Positions 55,801-61,200 of a stretch of DNA of 64,000 bases are shown piece by piece. Position 1 is the first letter of the stretch, and the number at the start of each line of letters is the position of its first letter. The stretch spans positions 25,003,706 through 25,067,705 of the forward strand of contig VZSR01000520.1 in the NCBI GenBank assembly GCA_013398615.1. Reading direction: 5' to 3'. This stretch comes from Brachypodius melanocephalos (lineage: Eukaryota; Chordata; Aves; Passeriformes; Pycnonotidae). The position numbers were made by a program, and so were the translations under genes. The notes below the pieces were generated by a model that worked only from the letters and a program-made list of their open reading frames with translations, ran no database searches and was not told the DNA's origin.

Positions 55801-58238
55801 CCTCCTCCCACTTTGTATTCTTTAATTATGTACCTCTAAGCATAAAAGTCCCTCCACATTACCATGCTATTTGCAGTGTTTCCTGGATTTAGTATTAAAG
55901 GTCAGAACTAGCTCCCTGCTATACTTCTGTCTAGAATCTCAGTGGCATACAATCAACTAAGGCAAGTTTTTTATTCTTCATTTTACACCAATTTATACTT
56001 ATGTAGTTTAAAATATACAATCTCTAGCAGGCTTATCTTTGATGGAAATAAATTTTATTTGAAACTTTAATCTTTTAAATGGTATGCAGCCCATCGCAGA
56101 GGCTTAAGAAATTTAGCTTATATCCTATTCATGTACTGATCAGCAAAAGTAGAACATACATATCTAACAATTTTGTCTTTATCTCAATACAAGTTCGAGT
56201 AAGCAAGATGGTTGAATTAAAGACTAGTAAGAAAACTTGTGAATCCCCTTATCTCTTAAGGGGATATCACAACTTTATCTTTGGAAACATTTTGGAAAGC
56301 CACAATGCACACATGCAAATATTTTAGTAAAGTAATAGAAAGTCATTCTTGAGGGGAAAAAGCTTTTAGAAGAACAGTATTTTTTTTTTTTTGCTATTAT
56401 TTTGGAAACTGTTTTCTACCTCTTAAGATACTAAGGCATTTCTTTGAGCAAAAGGAAAAGAAAAACCTGAACTATACTGACAGTTCATAATATTAACATT
56501 TCTAAATAAACAAATGAAAAACACTTTATTCTCTAAGCAAAATGACTGCAATACCAGTGGTAACCTCAGTCTAGTCATTCGAAAAGTATAAAGATGAGAA
56601 AGAGAGAAAAAAAAATTTGGATATAGGTTTTCCATATAGGAGGCAGTAACTGCTGAAGCTTTTCTTGTCCTGGCTTTGCAGTCTGGGACTTATTTGGTTG
56701 AAAAGAATAGAGCAGTGAAGAGACAGAAAGCTTTTCTCTTAAATGCTGAGCTTATGTACATAACCATACCAATTTCCTTACAACCTATCTCCTGCAGTGC
56801 ATCAAGATTTTTCTTCCTGTGTACTACAAAATTTGCCATAAATAATAACTGGATCAGCCACTACAAAAACCTCACACAGAGTAACTGTTTTCCAATGACC
56901 ATTTTGAACCAGCTCACTCCTACCACCCAACAAACACCAAAATATGCACTAAGTATCAGGCTACCCACAGGAGTCCCTTCTACTCTGAAGTGTAAGCTAT
57001 CACCTTCCTCCTGAAAAAAAGCAAAATAAAATGATCCTATGAACAACAAAAACCTCAGCAGCAACAGCTGAATCCACAAAGGCATTAGCACCCATTGTGC
57101 AGGTTCTTCCAAGCTGAGCTTGTTTTTTCACATCTTAAACCTCAATTAGGTGAAACTGTAAACTCATTTAGACAAAATATGGACCTTTTCTAGACCTCTC
57201 CTAGAAGCTGCTTTAAGGAAAGACTCAAGCTTATTTATACTATAGAGCATATGTACCAATGAGATGAGAGAGAGTATAACTGAAGCTCAAACTCTTCCAA
57301 GGCTTTAATCAGTATAAGATGACAATAAAAACATTTGCAATAAATATACCAGTATAAAAGTAAGCATAACACTAACTCTGAGTGGAAAGAAACCCCTATC
57401 AGCCTAAAATCCAGATACATTTATAATAATAAATATTATACAATTAATTCCCAATTTTGCTGATAATGCAATCACAATTTTTGCACTACATAAAAAGAAA
57501 AAAAATCCATCATTTATCAATTATTTGAAGCTTTTGGTAGTTTGACCATTAATTCTGAATGATTCATCAAAACTTTGTGTTTTTTAAATTCATAGCTTCC
57601 CCTAATTTCTTTTTAAATCTTATTCTACAAACAATCCACCTTTCTCACACCAAGAAAACAACATTCCTTTGCAAATCCACCACACAGACCAAAAAAACAT
57701 GCAGTGTCAAGACCTGAGAGTACTGTCCTATCTCCACAGCTGCTGCAAAGCTACGGGATGGTATCAAGCACAGCAATACAATCCTGCTATTAATTAAGGC
57801 AGGAAAGAGCAGTAATAGTATCACCAGCTTAAGCATCACACCTCACTTGGATGTATTTGTTTGATGGAGTTTATTACCCTGGGTTTTGGGTTCAAAAATA
57901 CACACACAACCCCCACCAACACCAGACAAAAAGAAGTATTTATTTTTAAATATACTTACCTTGCACCATTATTTCTAAGTACTTCCACTGTTTCACCAAC
58001 AAAATACCGATCCTTGACATAAGCAAAGATTTCATCACAGATCTCATGAAGTCGGGTGCGATGGGTAAGGGTGGCCAAGTAGAGAACTGGAATGATGAGT
58101 GCCTCTGGAAAACTTTGAAGATTATGTCTGGCTTTCTTCTCTGATTCCAGAGCTTCCTGATATGTGAGTCCTGGTTTACCTGTGACAGCACAGCTCCACA
58201 CAAGGCTGTTGCACAGAATGGTGCGTTCAAAAAAATCA
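1623..58238 (-). CDS. BAZ1A: BAZ1A (ACF1), chromatin-remodelling subunit; 25 coding exons, 5' end outside window
   Basis: Minus-strand join of 25 exons (listed separately) that reads without a break for about 1,522 residues and ends in KKSRI-stop, as the human protein does. Domain order is WAC, AT-hook, charged coiled coil, DDT, WHIM modules, PHD finger (C4HC3) and bromodomain, which is diagnostic of BAZ1A. BAZ1B has the same plan but different sequence, and BAZ2 proteins lack WAC. The family role is the non-catalytic partner of ISWI ATPase SMARCA5 in the nuclear ACF and CHRAC complexes, which slide and space nucleosomes in replication, repair and repression. Every splice junction keeps frame and 23 of 24 internal introns are GT-AG. 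About 38 N-terminal codons, with the start ATG, are absent and should lie beyond 64000. No frameshift or internal stop was seen. Residue numbers in the exon entries assume 38 missing residues. Confidence 0.97.
1814..4485 (-). other. Introns between BAZ1A exons 23, 24 and 25
   Basis: Two introns (2435-4485 and 1814-2346), interrupted by exon 24. AT-rich, with no recognisable repeat or gene. Confidence 0.7.
2347..2434 (-). CDS. BAZ1A: BAZ1A window exon 24: bromodomain, part 2 (ZA loop)
   Basis: 88 nt, residues about 1469-1498. Encodes VPDYYDIIKKPIALNIIREK and VNKCEYKLA: the ZA loop with the conserved PDYYDIIKKP and helix A. Acceptor TTTTTTTAG|G, donor CAT|GTAAGT. Confidence 0.97.
4486..4628 (-). 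CDS. BAZ1A: BAZ1A window exon 23: bromodomain, part 1
   Basis: 143 nt, residues about 1421-1468. Encodes RRSSGRQGGVHELSAFEQLI and VELVRHDDSWPFMKLVSKIQ: helix Z and the WPF shelf of the bromodomain. A run of about 20 A on the plus strand (pyrimidines on the gene strand) precedes the acceptor CCCCAG|A; donor CCAG|GTAACT. Confidence 0.97.
4629..5687 (-). other. Intron between BAZ1A exons 22 and 23
   Basis: Contains A-runs at about 4634-4653 and 4693-4722. A 153-codon open frame on the plus strand (5149-5610) starts at GTG and shows no protein-like features, so I treat it as chance. Confidence 0.7.
5688..6157 (-). CDS. BAZ1A: BAZ1A window exon 22: basic, low-complexity region
   Basis: 470 nt, residues about 1264-1421. 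Ser/Arg-rich and mostly disordered, with a conserved island SLQADVFVELLSPRRRRRGR. It ends EPKRRGRKRQST. Human has GRP near the start of this exon (KRGRPQ) where this copy has KQGRSQ, so a second AT-hook-like core appears lost. Acceptor CTTTGTAG|C, donor ACAG|GTTAGA. Confidence 0.94.
6158..7442 (-). other. Intron between BAZ1A exons 21 and 22
   Basis: Includes a G/T-rich low-complexity stretch on the plus strand at about 6860-6990. Otherwise unremarkable. Confidence 0.7.
7443..7666 (-). CDS. BAZ1A: BAZ1A window exon 21: PHD finger end and acidic tail
   Basis: 224 nt, residues about 1190-1264. Encodes VIPEGDWFCPECRPKQRSRR, supplying the last PHD Cys pair (CPEC), and then a long Glu/Asp run with Tyr. 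The acidic run may contact histones (inference). Acceptor GTTTCTAG|G, donor AAG|GTAAAT. Confidence 0.96.
7777..8024 (-). CDS. BAZ1A: BAZ1A window exon 20: PHD finger, part 1
   Basis: 248 nt, residues about 1107-1189. Encodes GRSYKTVLDRWRESLLSSTS and VIWSKSILNA, then the first PHD ligands: C-x2-C in RCKVCRKK, C-x2-C in LCDGC, and H-x2-C in YHTYC. PHD fingers bind histone H3 tails. The donor is AAG|GTATCT. The acceptor (CTTCAATGGAAG|AT) has a short pyrimidine tract and is the weakest in the gene, but the next codon (Asp, then Ala-Ser-Asp) matches human. Confidence 0.95.
8025..15234 (-). other. 7.2 kb intron between BAZ1A exons 19 and 20
   Basis: Mostly unique AT-rich sequence. It holds a (CTAT)n microsatellite at 15037-15062 and a 21 bp palindrome at 8596-8616. 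No exon or transposon recognised. Confidence 0.7.
15037..15062. repeat. (CTAT)n microsatellite
   Basis: About 6.5 uninterrupted tetranucleotide units in the intron next to BAZ1A exon 19. Confidence 0.95.
15235..15383 (-). CDS. BAZ1A: BAZ1A window exon 19
   Basis: 149 nt, residues about 1057-1107. Starts LIGLKTEAPSAASTSTSTPQ (Ser/Thr-rich) and ends with the conserved VVHYLASALLQIEQGIERRF and LKAPL. Acceptor TCTTCTAG|A, donor CTTG|GTAAGT. A 7.2 kb intron separates it from the PHD exon. Confidence 0.95.
15384..17892 (-). other. Intron between BAZ1A exons 18 and 19
   Basis: Contains a (TA)n tract near 16464 and a G/T-rich low-complexity stretch at about 17425-17525. No gene seen. Confidence 0.7.
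16464..16480. repeat. (TA)n dinucleotide tract
   Basis: About eight alternating TA units. Confidence 0.9.
17893..18047 (-). CDS. BAZ1A: BAZ1A window exon 18
   Basis: 155 nt, residues about 1006-1057. Encodes VTDRQAWRAALEHGRYEFLN followed by an acidic segment EESEEMETDDQD and IVKDR. Acceptor TTGCTTCAG|G, donor ACAG|GTAGGA. Confidence 0.95.
18230..18393 (-). CDS. BAZ1A: BAZ1A window exon 17
   Basis: 164 nt, residues about 951-1005. Encodes a variable KPQSDIRPPIGRGRMQ stretch and then the conserved helix AEKQLELRLRDFLLDIEDRI and YQGTLGAIK. Acceptor TTCTTGCAG|A, donor AAG|GTATTT. Confidence 0.95.
18394..20944 (-). other. Intron between BAZ1A exons 16 and 17
   Basis: No recognisable repeat, RNA or exon; AT-rich unique sequence. 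Confidence 0.65.
20945..21553 (-). CDS. BAZ1A: BAZ1A window exon 16: WHIM2/WHIM3 region (largest exon)
   Basis: 609 nt, residues about 748-951. Opens with basic RRGQNGYKDFTRQEE, then a Lys/Glu helix, then GRDRLYRRYWIFPSVPGLFV, the hallmark WHIM2/WSD motif. A serine-rich variable stretch follows, then NRWCFYSSREQLDQLLEALN (WHIM3) and SRGHRESALKETLLQEKSRI. The middle of the exon (about residues 865-900) is the least conserved against human. Acceptor AATTTTAG|GA, donor CCAG|GTAAAT. Confidence 0.96.
21554..23157 (-). other. Intron between BAZ1A exons 15 and 16
   Basis: AT-rich and without identifiable features. Confidence 0.65.
23158..23282 (-). CDS. BAZ1A: BAZ1A window exon 15: acidic and basic linker
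   Basis: 125 nt, residues about 707-748. Encodes EEEREDLDTSTESKETERKE, then an acidic stretch TEDEEELGP, then KKRRRG, a likely nuclear localisation signal continued in exon 16. Acceptor TGTGTCAG|G, donor AGAG|GTAATG. Confidence 0.94.
23283..23923 (-). other. Intron between BAZ1A exons 14 and 15
   Basis: Short AT-rich intron; nothing seen. Confidence 0.65.
23924..24037 (-). CDS. BAZ1A: BAZ1A window exon 14: in-frame cassette, charged helix
   Basis: 114 nt, a multiple of three, with the same phase at both ends; residues about 669-706. Encodes RIRKRREERLKEQELKMKEK and further Lys/Glu-rich sequence, ending EISVG. Skipping it keeps the frame (AG + G gives Arg, then Glu). I recall a human isoform missing the equivalent residues. 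Acceptor TACTAATAG|G, donor TGG|GTATGA. Confidence 0.94.
24309..24474 (-). CDS. BAZ1A: BAZ1A window exon 13: end of WHIM1
   Basis: 166 nt, residues about 614-668. Encodes EKMKILHALCGKLLTLVSTR and then DFIEDSVDVLRQAKQEFREL, ending in an alanine run before the donor. Highly conserved. Acceptor TTATTAG|G, donor CAAG|GTAGAA. It ends leaving two bases (AG), the same phase as exon 14, so exon 14 can be skipped in frame. Confidence 0.96.
24475..25134 (-). other. Intron between BAZ1A exons 12 and 13
   Basis: Short intron, no features. The stretch around 24940-25035 (ending in tgatccccagagatcctttccaa) resembles worn interspersed-repeat sequence, but I cannot assign a family. Confidence 0.55.
25135..25359 (-). 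CDS. BAZ1A: BAZ1A window exon 12: WHIM1
   Basis: 225 nt, residues about 539-613. Encodes LDLDSCTLSEILRLHILASG followed by NAKYRYQKRGGFD. WHIM1 (WSTF, HB1, Itc1p, MBD9 motif 1) packs with DDT into the module that binds the ISWI partner and linker DNA. Acceptor ACTGTAG|GC, donor CCAG|GTAATA. Confidence 0.96.
25488..25583 (-). CDS. BAZ1A: BAZ1A window exon 11
   Basis: 96 nt, residues about 507-538. Encodes LTEALDEDADPTKSALSAVA and then AAWPQLHQG, leading into WHIM1. Nearly identical to human. Acceptor CCTTAAAG|AT, donor CAGG|GTATGT. Confidence 0.95.
25584..27940 (-). other. Intron between BAZ1A exons 10 and 11
   Basis: AT-rich unique sequence. No repeat or exon recognised. Confidence 0.65.
27941..28087 (-). 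CDS. BAZ1A: BAZ1A window exon 10: DDT domain, part 2
   Basis: 147 nt, residues about 457-506. Encodes VLEEALVGNDTEGPLCELLF and the following helix, then an acidic stretch EEEEEVAKDQ. It completes DDT. Acceptor TATTCACAG|A, donor AAAG|GTCAGA. Confidence 0.95.
28088..28539 (-). other. GC-AG intron between BAZ1A exons 9 and 10
   Basis: 452 nt intron that begins GCAAGT on the gene strand and ends TTCACAG. Both neighbouring exons encode highly conserved DDT residues, which fixes the junction. Confidence 0.9.
28540..28678 (-). CDS. BAZ1A: BAZ1A window exon 9: DDT domain, part 1
   Basis: 139 nt, residues about 411-457. Encodes RLPPEIFGDALMVLEFLHAF followed by GELFDLQDEFPEGVTL, the first helices of the DDT domain, which docks the ISWI ATPase. 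Acceptor TTTACAG|G. The donor is AG|GCAAGT, a GC donor instead of GT. No in-frame GT alternative nearby keeps the conserved VTL-E-VLEEAL junction. Confidence 0.96.
28679..31042 (-). other. Intron between BAZ1A exons 8 and 9
   Basis: Holds one CR1 fragment (listed separately). The rest is unique AT-rich sequence. Confidence 0.7.
29558..30090 (-). mobile_element. CR1 LINE fragment, 3' end
   Basis: The plus strand reads as the reverse complement of a CR1 3' end. It opens with degenerate copies of the terminal 8-mer (CACAGAAT-like), then GTTGGAAGGGAACCACAAGG, then the translated 3' end of ORF2. On the minus strand an open stretch at 29809-30039 encodes PHLEYCVSFWALQYKKDIKL and later SLDLFSLEE, matching the reverse transcriptase C-terminal tail of CR1 (PHLEYCVQFWAPQ type). 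It is 5'-truncated as usual. Not functional. Confidence 0.9.
31043..31138 (-). CDS. BAZ1A: BAZ1A window exon 8: charged coiled coil, part 2
   Basis: 96 nt (32 codons, phase 0), residues about 379-410. Encodes EREKLREEKRKYVEYLKQWS and then KPREDMECDDLK, almost invariant with human. It ends the charged helix just before DDT. Acceptor TTTTCAG|G, donor AAG|GTATGA. Confidence 0.96.
31139..31894 (-). other. Intron between BAZ1A exons 7 and 8
   Basis: AT-rich; nothing identifiable. Confidence 0.65.
31895..32061 (-). CDS. BAZ1A: BAZ1A window exon 7: charged coiled coil, part 1
   Basis: 167 nt, residues about 323-378. Almost entirely Lys/Glu/Arg with spaced Leu/Ile, beginning AFEKAKLKQEKANAIEARKK. 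This is the long single alpha helix or coiled coil known before the DDT domain in BAZ1 proteins. Acceptor TTTATAG|CT, donor AAAA|GTAATG, which is weaker than average because the exon ends in A rather than G. Confidence 0.94.
32062..34058 (-). other. Intron between BAZ1A exons 6 and 7
   Basis: AT-rich, with an A-run at about 33616-33631. No gene or repeat family recognised. Confidence 0.65.
34059..34161 (-). CDS. BAZ1A: BAZ1A window exon 6
   Basis: 103 nt, residues about 289-323. Encodes EDNITPKQNTPGNKSKVSRE and leads into the charged helix. This is one of the less conserved parts relative to human, which fits a disordered linker. Acceptor TATCAG|G, donor ATAG|GTAAGT. Confidence 0.93.
34162..34689 (-). 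other. Intron between BAZ1A exons 5 and 6
   Basis: Short intron; nothing identifiable. Confidence 0.65.
34690..34824 (-). CDS. BAZ1A: BAZ1A window exon 5: AT-hook
   Basis: 135 nt (45 codons, phase 0 at both ends), residues about 244-288. Encodes NFSYFFPDEPPTFIFSP, then SRRRGRPPKR, a canonical AT-hook with an RGRP core that would sit in the minor groove of AT-rich DNA. Acceptor TTACTAAG|G, strong donor CTT|GTGAGT. Confidence 0.95.
34825..36552 (-). other. Intron between BAZ1A exons 4 and 5
   Basis: AT-rich; no features beyond chance open frames. Confidence 0.65.
36553..36640 (-). CDS. BAZ1A: BAZ1A window exon 4
   Basis: 88 nt, residues about 215-243. Encodes RRKHLFSRDRLKLFLKQHC and then EPHDGVIKAK, nearly identical to human. 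Acceptor TAATACAG|C, donor AAG|GTAAGC. Basic surface segment between WAC and the AT-hook. Confidence 0.95.
36641..38575 (-). other. Intron between BAZ1A exons 3 and 4
   Basis: Contains a TTA-rich run at about 37484-37505 and a segment at about 37780-38345 that looks like a promoter-bearing repeat, possibly a solo LTR (see findings). Confidence 0.6.
38576..38677 (-). CDS. BAZ1A: BAZ1A window exon 3
   Basis: 102 nt, residues about 181-214. Encodes the segment around IDPSLFKYKVQP, well conserved with human IDPLLFKYKVQP. Acceptor TTTTTTCCTAG|G, donor AAG|GTAAAA. Basic linker with no named domain. Confidence 0.94.
38678..45181 (-). other. 6.5 kb intron between BAZ1A exons 2 and 3
   Basis: Holds a CR1 fragment at about 41388-41795. 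The rest is unique AT-rich sequence in which I see no exon. Confidence 0.65.
41388..41795 (-). mobile_element. CR1 LINE fragment, 3' end
   Basis: Plus strand reads GAACCACAGAATTGTTAAGG, then GTCCAACC, then the diagnostic run ending in CTCCAGGCTAAACAAACCC: a CR1 3' end in reverse orientation. It is 5'-truncated and clearly diverged. Open frames over it on the plus strand are antisense to the element. Confidence 0.9.
45182..45328 (-). CDS. BAZ1A: BAZ1A window exon 2: end of WAC region and acidic linker
   Basis: 147 nt, residues about 131-180. Encodes RLQCKVLEVIAPAHHNG followed by a serine/aspartate patch DTIVISDSDDSETHNSS. The SDSDDSE stretch is a plausible casein kinase 2 phosphorylation or SUMO-interaction region (inference). 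Acceptor TTTCAG|G, donor TGG|GTATAT. It lies 12.6 kb downstream of exon 1, the longest fully contained intron. Confidence 0.95.
47251..47480. promoter_or_regulatory. Small CpG-dense patch, candidate internal CpG island
   Basis: I count about 23 CpG in the roughly 150 bp core (47251-47400), against almost none in the surrounding AT-rich sequence, with a few more to 47480. It lies in the long BAZ1A intron about 1.9 kb upstream of exon 2. A splice-donor-like CTAGTG|GTGAGC lies on the gene strand at 47293-47294. The core is shorter than the usual 200 bp island threshold. Promoter function is inference. Confidence 0.6.
47293..47308 (+). promoter_or_regulatory. CTCF-like binding motif
   Basis: CCACTAGAGGGCGCGG fits the CTCF core consensus CCASYAGRKGGCRSY at every position. 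It sits inside the CpG-dense patch. Occupancy cannot be judged from sequence. Confidence 0.7.
49230..51320 (-). mobile_element. Decayed CR1 LINE, ORF1 and start of ORF2, 3' end missing
   Basis: Minus-strand translation gives, in order: a helix with RLRSIRKCER (about 51060-51110); an SGNH-esterase-like GDSL region VGDSL at about 50735, then VVVQVGSWKVDETSL and YMAPGLLETNGFCLSR (50294-50575), typical of CR1 ORF1; then an ORF2 endonuclease with ITET-stop-WDESHN at about 49885 and GGFNYPDIC near 49600 (intact copies read GDFNHPDIC); and a linker NFFAPVFND at about 49300. Several stops and the GDF-to-GGF change make it dead. The outer borders are approximate. Confidence 0.85.
51861..51887 (+). repeat. 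Short 10 bp tandem repeat
   Basis: CAAAAAGTAC occurs twice, followed by a partial third copy. Confidence 0.85.
57960..58238 (-). CDS. BAZ1A: BAZ1A window exon 1: WAC domain
   Basis: 279 nt, residues about 39-131. It begins inside the WAC domain at DFFERTILCNSLVWSC and ends at EVLRNNGAR. The acceptor follows a clean pyrimidine run (CTCCTTTCCAG) and the donor is AG|GTAAGT. The first T completes a GAT codon begun in the missing upstream exon. WAC (from WSTF/Acf1/cbp146) binds DNA and helps ACF sense linker DNA. Matches human BAZ1A at nearly every residue, so identity is secure. Confidence 0.97.
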
Positions 58239-61200
58239 CTGGAAAGGAGGAAAAGTCAGAGGGGGAAAAAAGAAAGAAAACAGTTGAGTTCTGACTAACA
58301 TTTTAAACTTACTCACAGTTAATATAGAAGCAAATTGCAAATATCTTTTACAAGTGTGAAATGCAAAAGCAGCTGTACTCTTAGACAGTTTGTAGATATC
58401 AAGGGTTATTTGCCATTTTTCAGCCATAGCATGGTAAATTGCTACTGTACAACTGAAGTCTCCTCTCATTACAGACTGCAGTAAGAGAATCAAGATCTAG
58501 AAATGCTGCAAACAAATAGTCATGTACAAGAAGCCTTTTGCATAATAATCGCACTGAGTTTAATAGCTGTCCTATCGTATTCCCATCTCCCTCATTTCCA
58601 CAAATATTTGCAAGACGAGCGCCTAAAACTGTACAAACACGAAATAACTTTACAATCACAGAAACATGTTGCAACTTGAATAAGTTCCAGATTTTGAGTG
58701 CCTTAACTCACAAATGAAAAGATGGGAGAGGTAAAAAATTAATGTCAAGTAGTTCTCTAAATAGTTTTTATTCTTTCACTGTTTGCATAGCTCTTATAAA
58801 AAAGCACTGAAATACTCTTTCCTACAGATTCTTTTCCTCCCTTGTTCCGTTAGTAAATATTGGTTCTCCTCCTTCCACACATTTCCAATTAAGGCCAAAA
58901 TTGCATTGTTGTTACTGCTTGCTTACTAGCTATTACATTGGAATCAAGAATGAAGAGCTTTCATTAGTCAAAATCTACCAATTTTTAACAGGTATCAGAA
59001 GAACAGTTTATTAAAATATTTTCTAAATTAAGTAGATGATCTATCTATTACCAAACCCATGTTAAAATATATCATATACTATGGATCAGTGATCAGACAG
59101 CAAAGCAATCTTTCAATATGCCTGAGTTCAGACAGTGCTTTTATTTGCCTTTACAAATATTAATGGACTAGTATGGATAACGACTGAACACACATGACAA
59201 ACCAAGGTTTGTTTTGTCTTTATCAGTCCAACACAGCTATTTCAAAGCACACAGTACTTTTCAGTCAACTGCATGCTATGTGAGATACCTTTACTGAAGT
59301 TTCATTTCATTCCTTTTAAAAGAAACCCCAAACTAAACCAGAGCGTTCCCATTTTTAAAACAATAGACCTGTTCAAATAATTTCTAGTGATGGGGTTAAG
59401 AGAATTGTACAGTTCATACTGAGTTTTTTCTTGCGGTCTCCCTCCAAACCCAAGCTGGCAAACATTCATCAGTGACACTGATGCAGATGACAGTGTTCAC
59501 TGCAGATAGACAGATGAACCATAACATTTTGTAAATGAAAATGGAAATTTCAGATTGAGGACAATGAAGGGTCTTCGCTCAGATAATCCTTTCTGTATGA
59601 GCACAGGATTCCTCTGAGCGAGATATGCTTTAGGAAGAACATCAGCTGTGAGAAGGGGAAAAGAACAGAAGAGGAAGAGATAGAGAAATTATCAGAATAA
59701 TATTTAGTAGCTACAAAATTTCAGATTTTTATATCATCTGCTATCTTGCTATCTCCTTAATATATTTGACAGTACATGGATAATGTGGGCCTGTTTACTC
59801 TAAAGACAAAAAGGAAAATAACAAAGGAGAGAGAATTACATAAATTATTCTTCAATATATGAAGAACAGATGGCTGTCAGTCATTCTTTATTGTGTATGA
59901 TACTTAAACATATTAAAGAACAGGTTAGATAAAATCTGTTTCATAAGTTTGGTTTGGGGTTTTTTGTGAGGTGATAGCTAAAATGTGATCTCTTCAGGTC
60001 TCATCTTGCCCTACATTTCAATATTTCTGTATTAGACTAAGTAATTTTTATGGATGGATATTCAATGGATAAAGCAATGCTTACTTCAATCCTCATTCAG
60101 CTGTGTTCCTACATATATTTTTGTGTCTCACCAAAGAGGCTCTTGATAATTATCTTTAGCCAGGAATTAGAAAAACACTCTGAAGAGTTACTAAAAAATG
60201 TACCAGAATATAATTTTTTTAAATTATGAAAGTATAGTTAAAAAAAAAAAAAAGTCAAGGAGGTATCAGAGAGCAAGGGAAAGACAGAGGTTCACAGTGA
60301 CAGTGTCCCTTTAAGAACTGCTGTTATTCTTTGTGAGGGGATGCCGGGCAGTCACGCTATTTAAAGCTGCAGCATTGAACTCAGAGGGGAAAAAAAAATT
60401 TTATAACACAACAACAAAAATATTTAAAAATCCCAATCAACGAACCCCTCTCTAAAAATTCCTAATCCATGATTATTACAAGTACAAAATGCTACGATTA
60501 CTTTAGCTGAAACATATTTGAAGAAAACACGTTCCATTTGCATATGAACATATTTTGTGTATTTAGTTTCATTCTCCCTCATTTCCTCTTTTGTTTTGTG
60601 TGGATTTTTTCCCCTTTGAATTTACAGGGAAGAAAAAACAGTGTAAAAAAACCCCCTACATTCCACTTTGAAAGCATTATTTAGCTATCTTTACCTACAG
60701 TGCATCAAAACCATCTGTGGCTTAATCTGTTAACAGCTTCACTGCAATGTTTTAAGGCTCTCACTTTAACTTGGTTTGTGAGAAAACAAAATCCCACAGT
60801 ATACCACTAAATATACTCTTTCTGTCCCTGTCTCTCTCCAGTACACATCAGTTATCACAAAACGCTTGACAAAGAGCAGACACAACAACTACCAAACCAA
60901 GGGAATGGCAGCAGCAGCGACACCCTTTCCCTTTACTTGAAGGGTAATAATGCCCTTGATCATATTCTACATTCAACTGAACTTCACAACAGCAAGAGCA
61001 TCTGCTGCTATATCACATCTGAAGCATTACCTATGTCTCTGTCTAGGGTATTATGGTTTCTGAGACTTCCTTGCTAGTTCAAGATCTCTGTGACTCCTGA
61101 CAACATGGAGGAAGAAGTTCATACAAAATACAGCCACAAAGTTCACTTGCATGGTCACATCTACATTTGAGCAGCCAAATGCAACTGCAGCACCCTGGTG

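Larger units (their letters stand above)
45329..57959 (-). other. 12.6 kb intron between BAZ1A exons 1 and 2
   Basis: Contains a CpG-dense patch with a CTCF-like motif (47251-47480), a decayed CR1 copy (about 49230-51320), a short 10 bp tandem repeat near 51861-51887 and a possible tRNA-derived remnant near 54230-54300. No BAZ1A exon is expected or found here. Confidence 0.65.
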
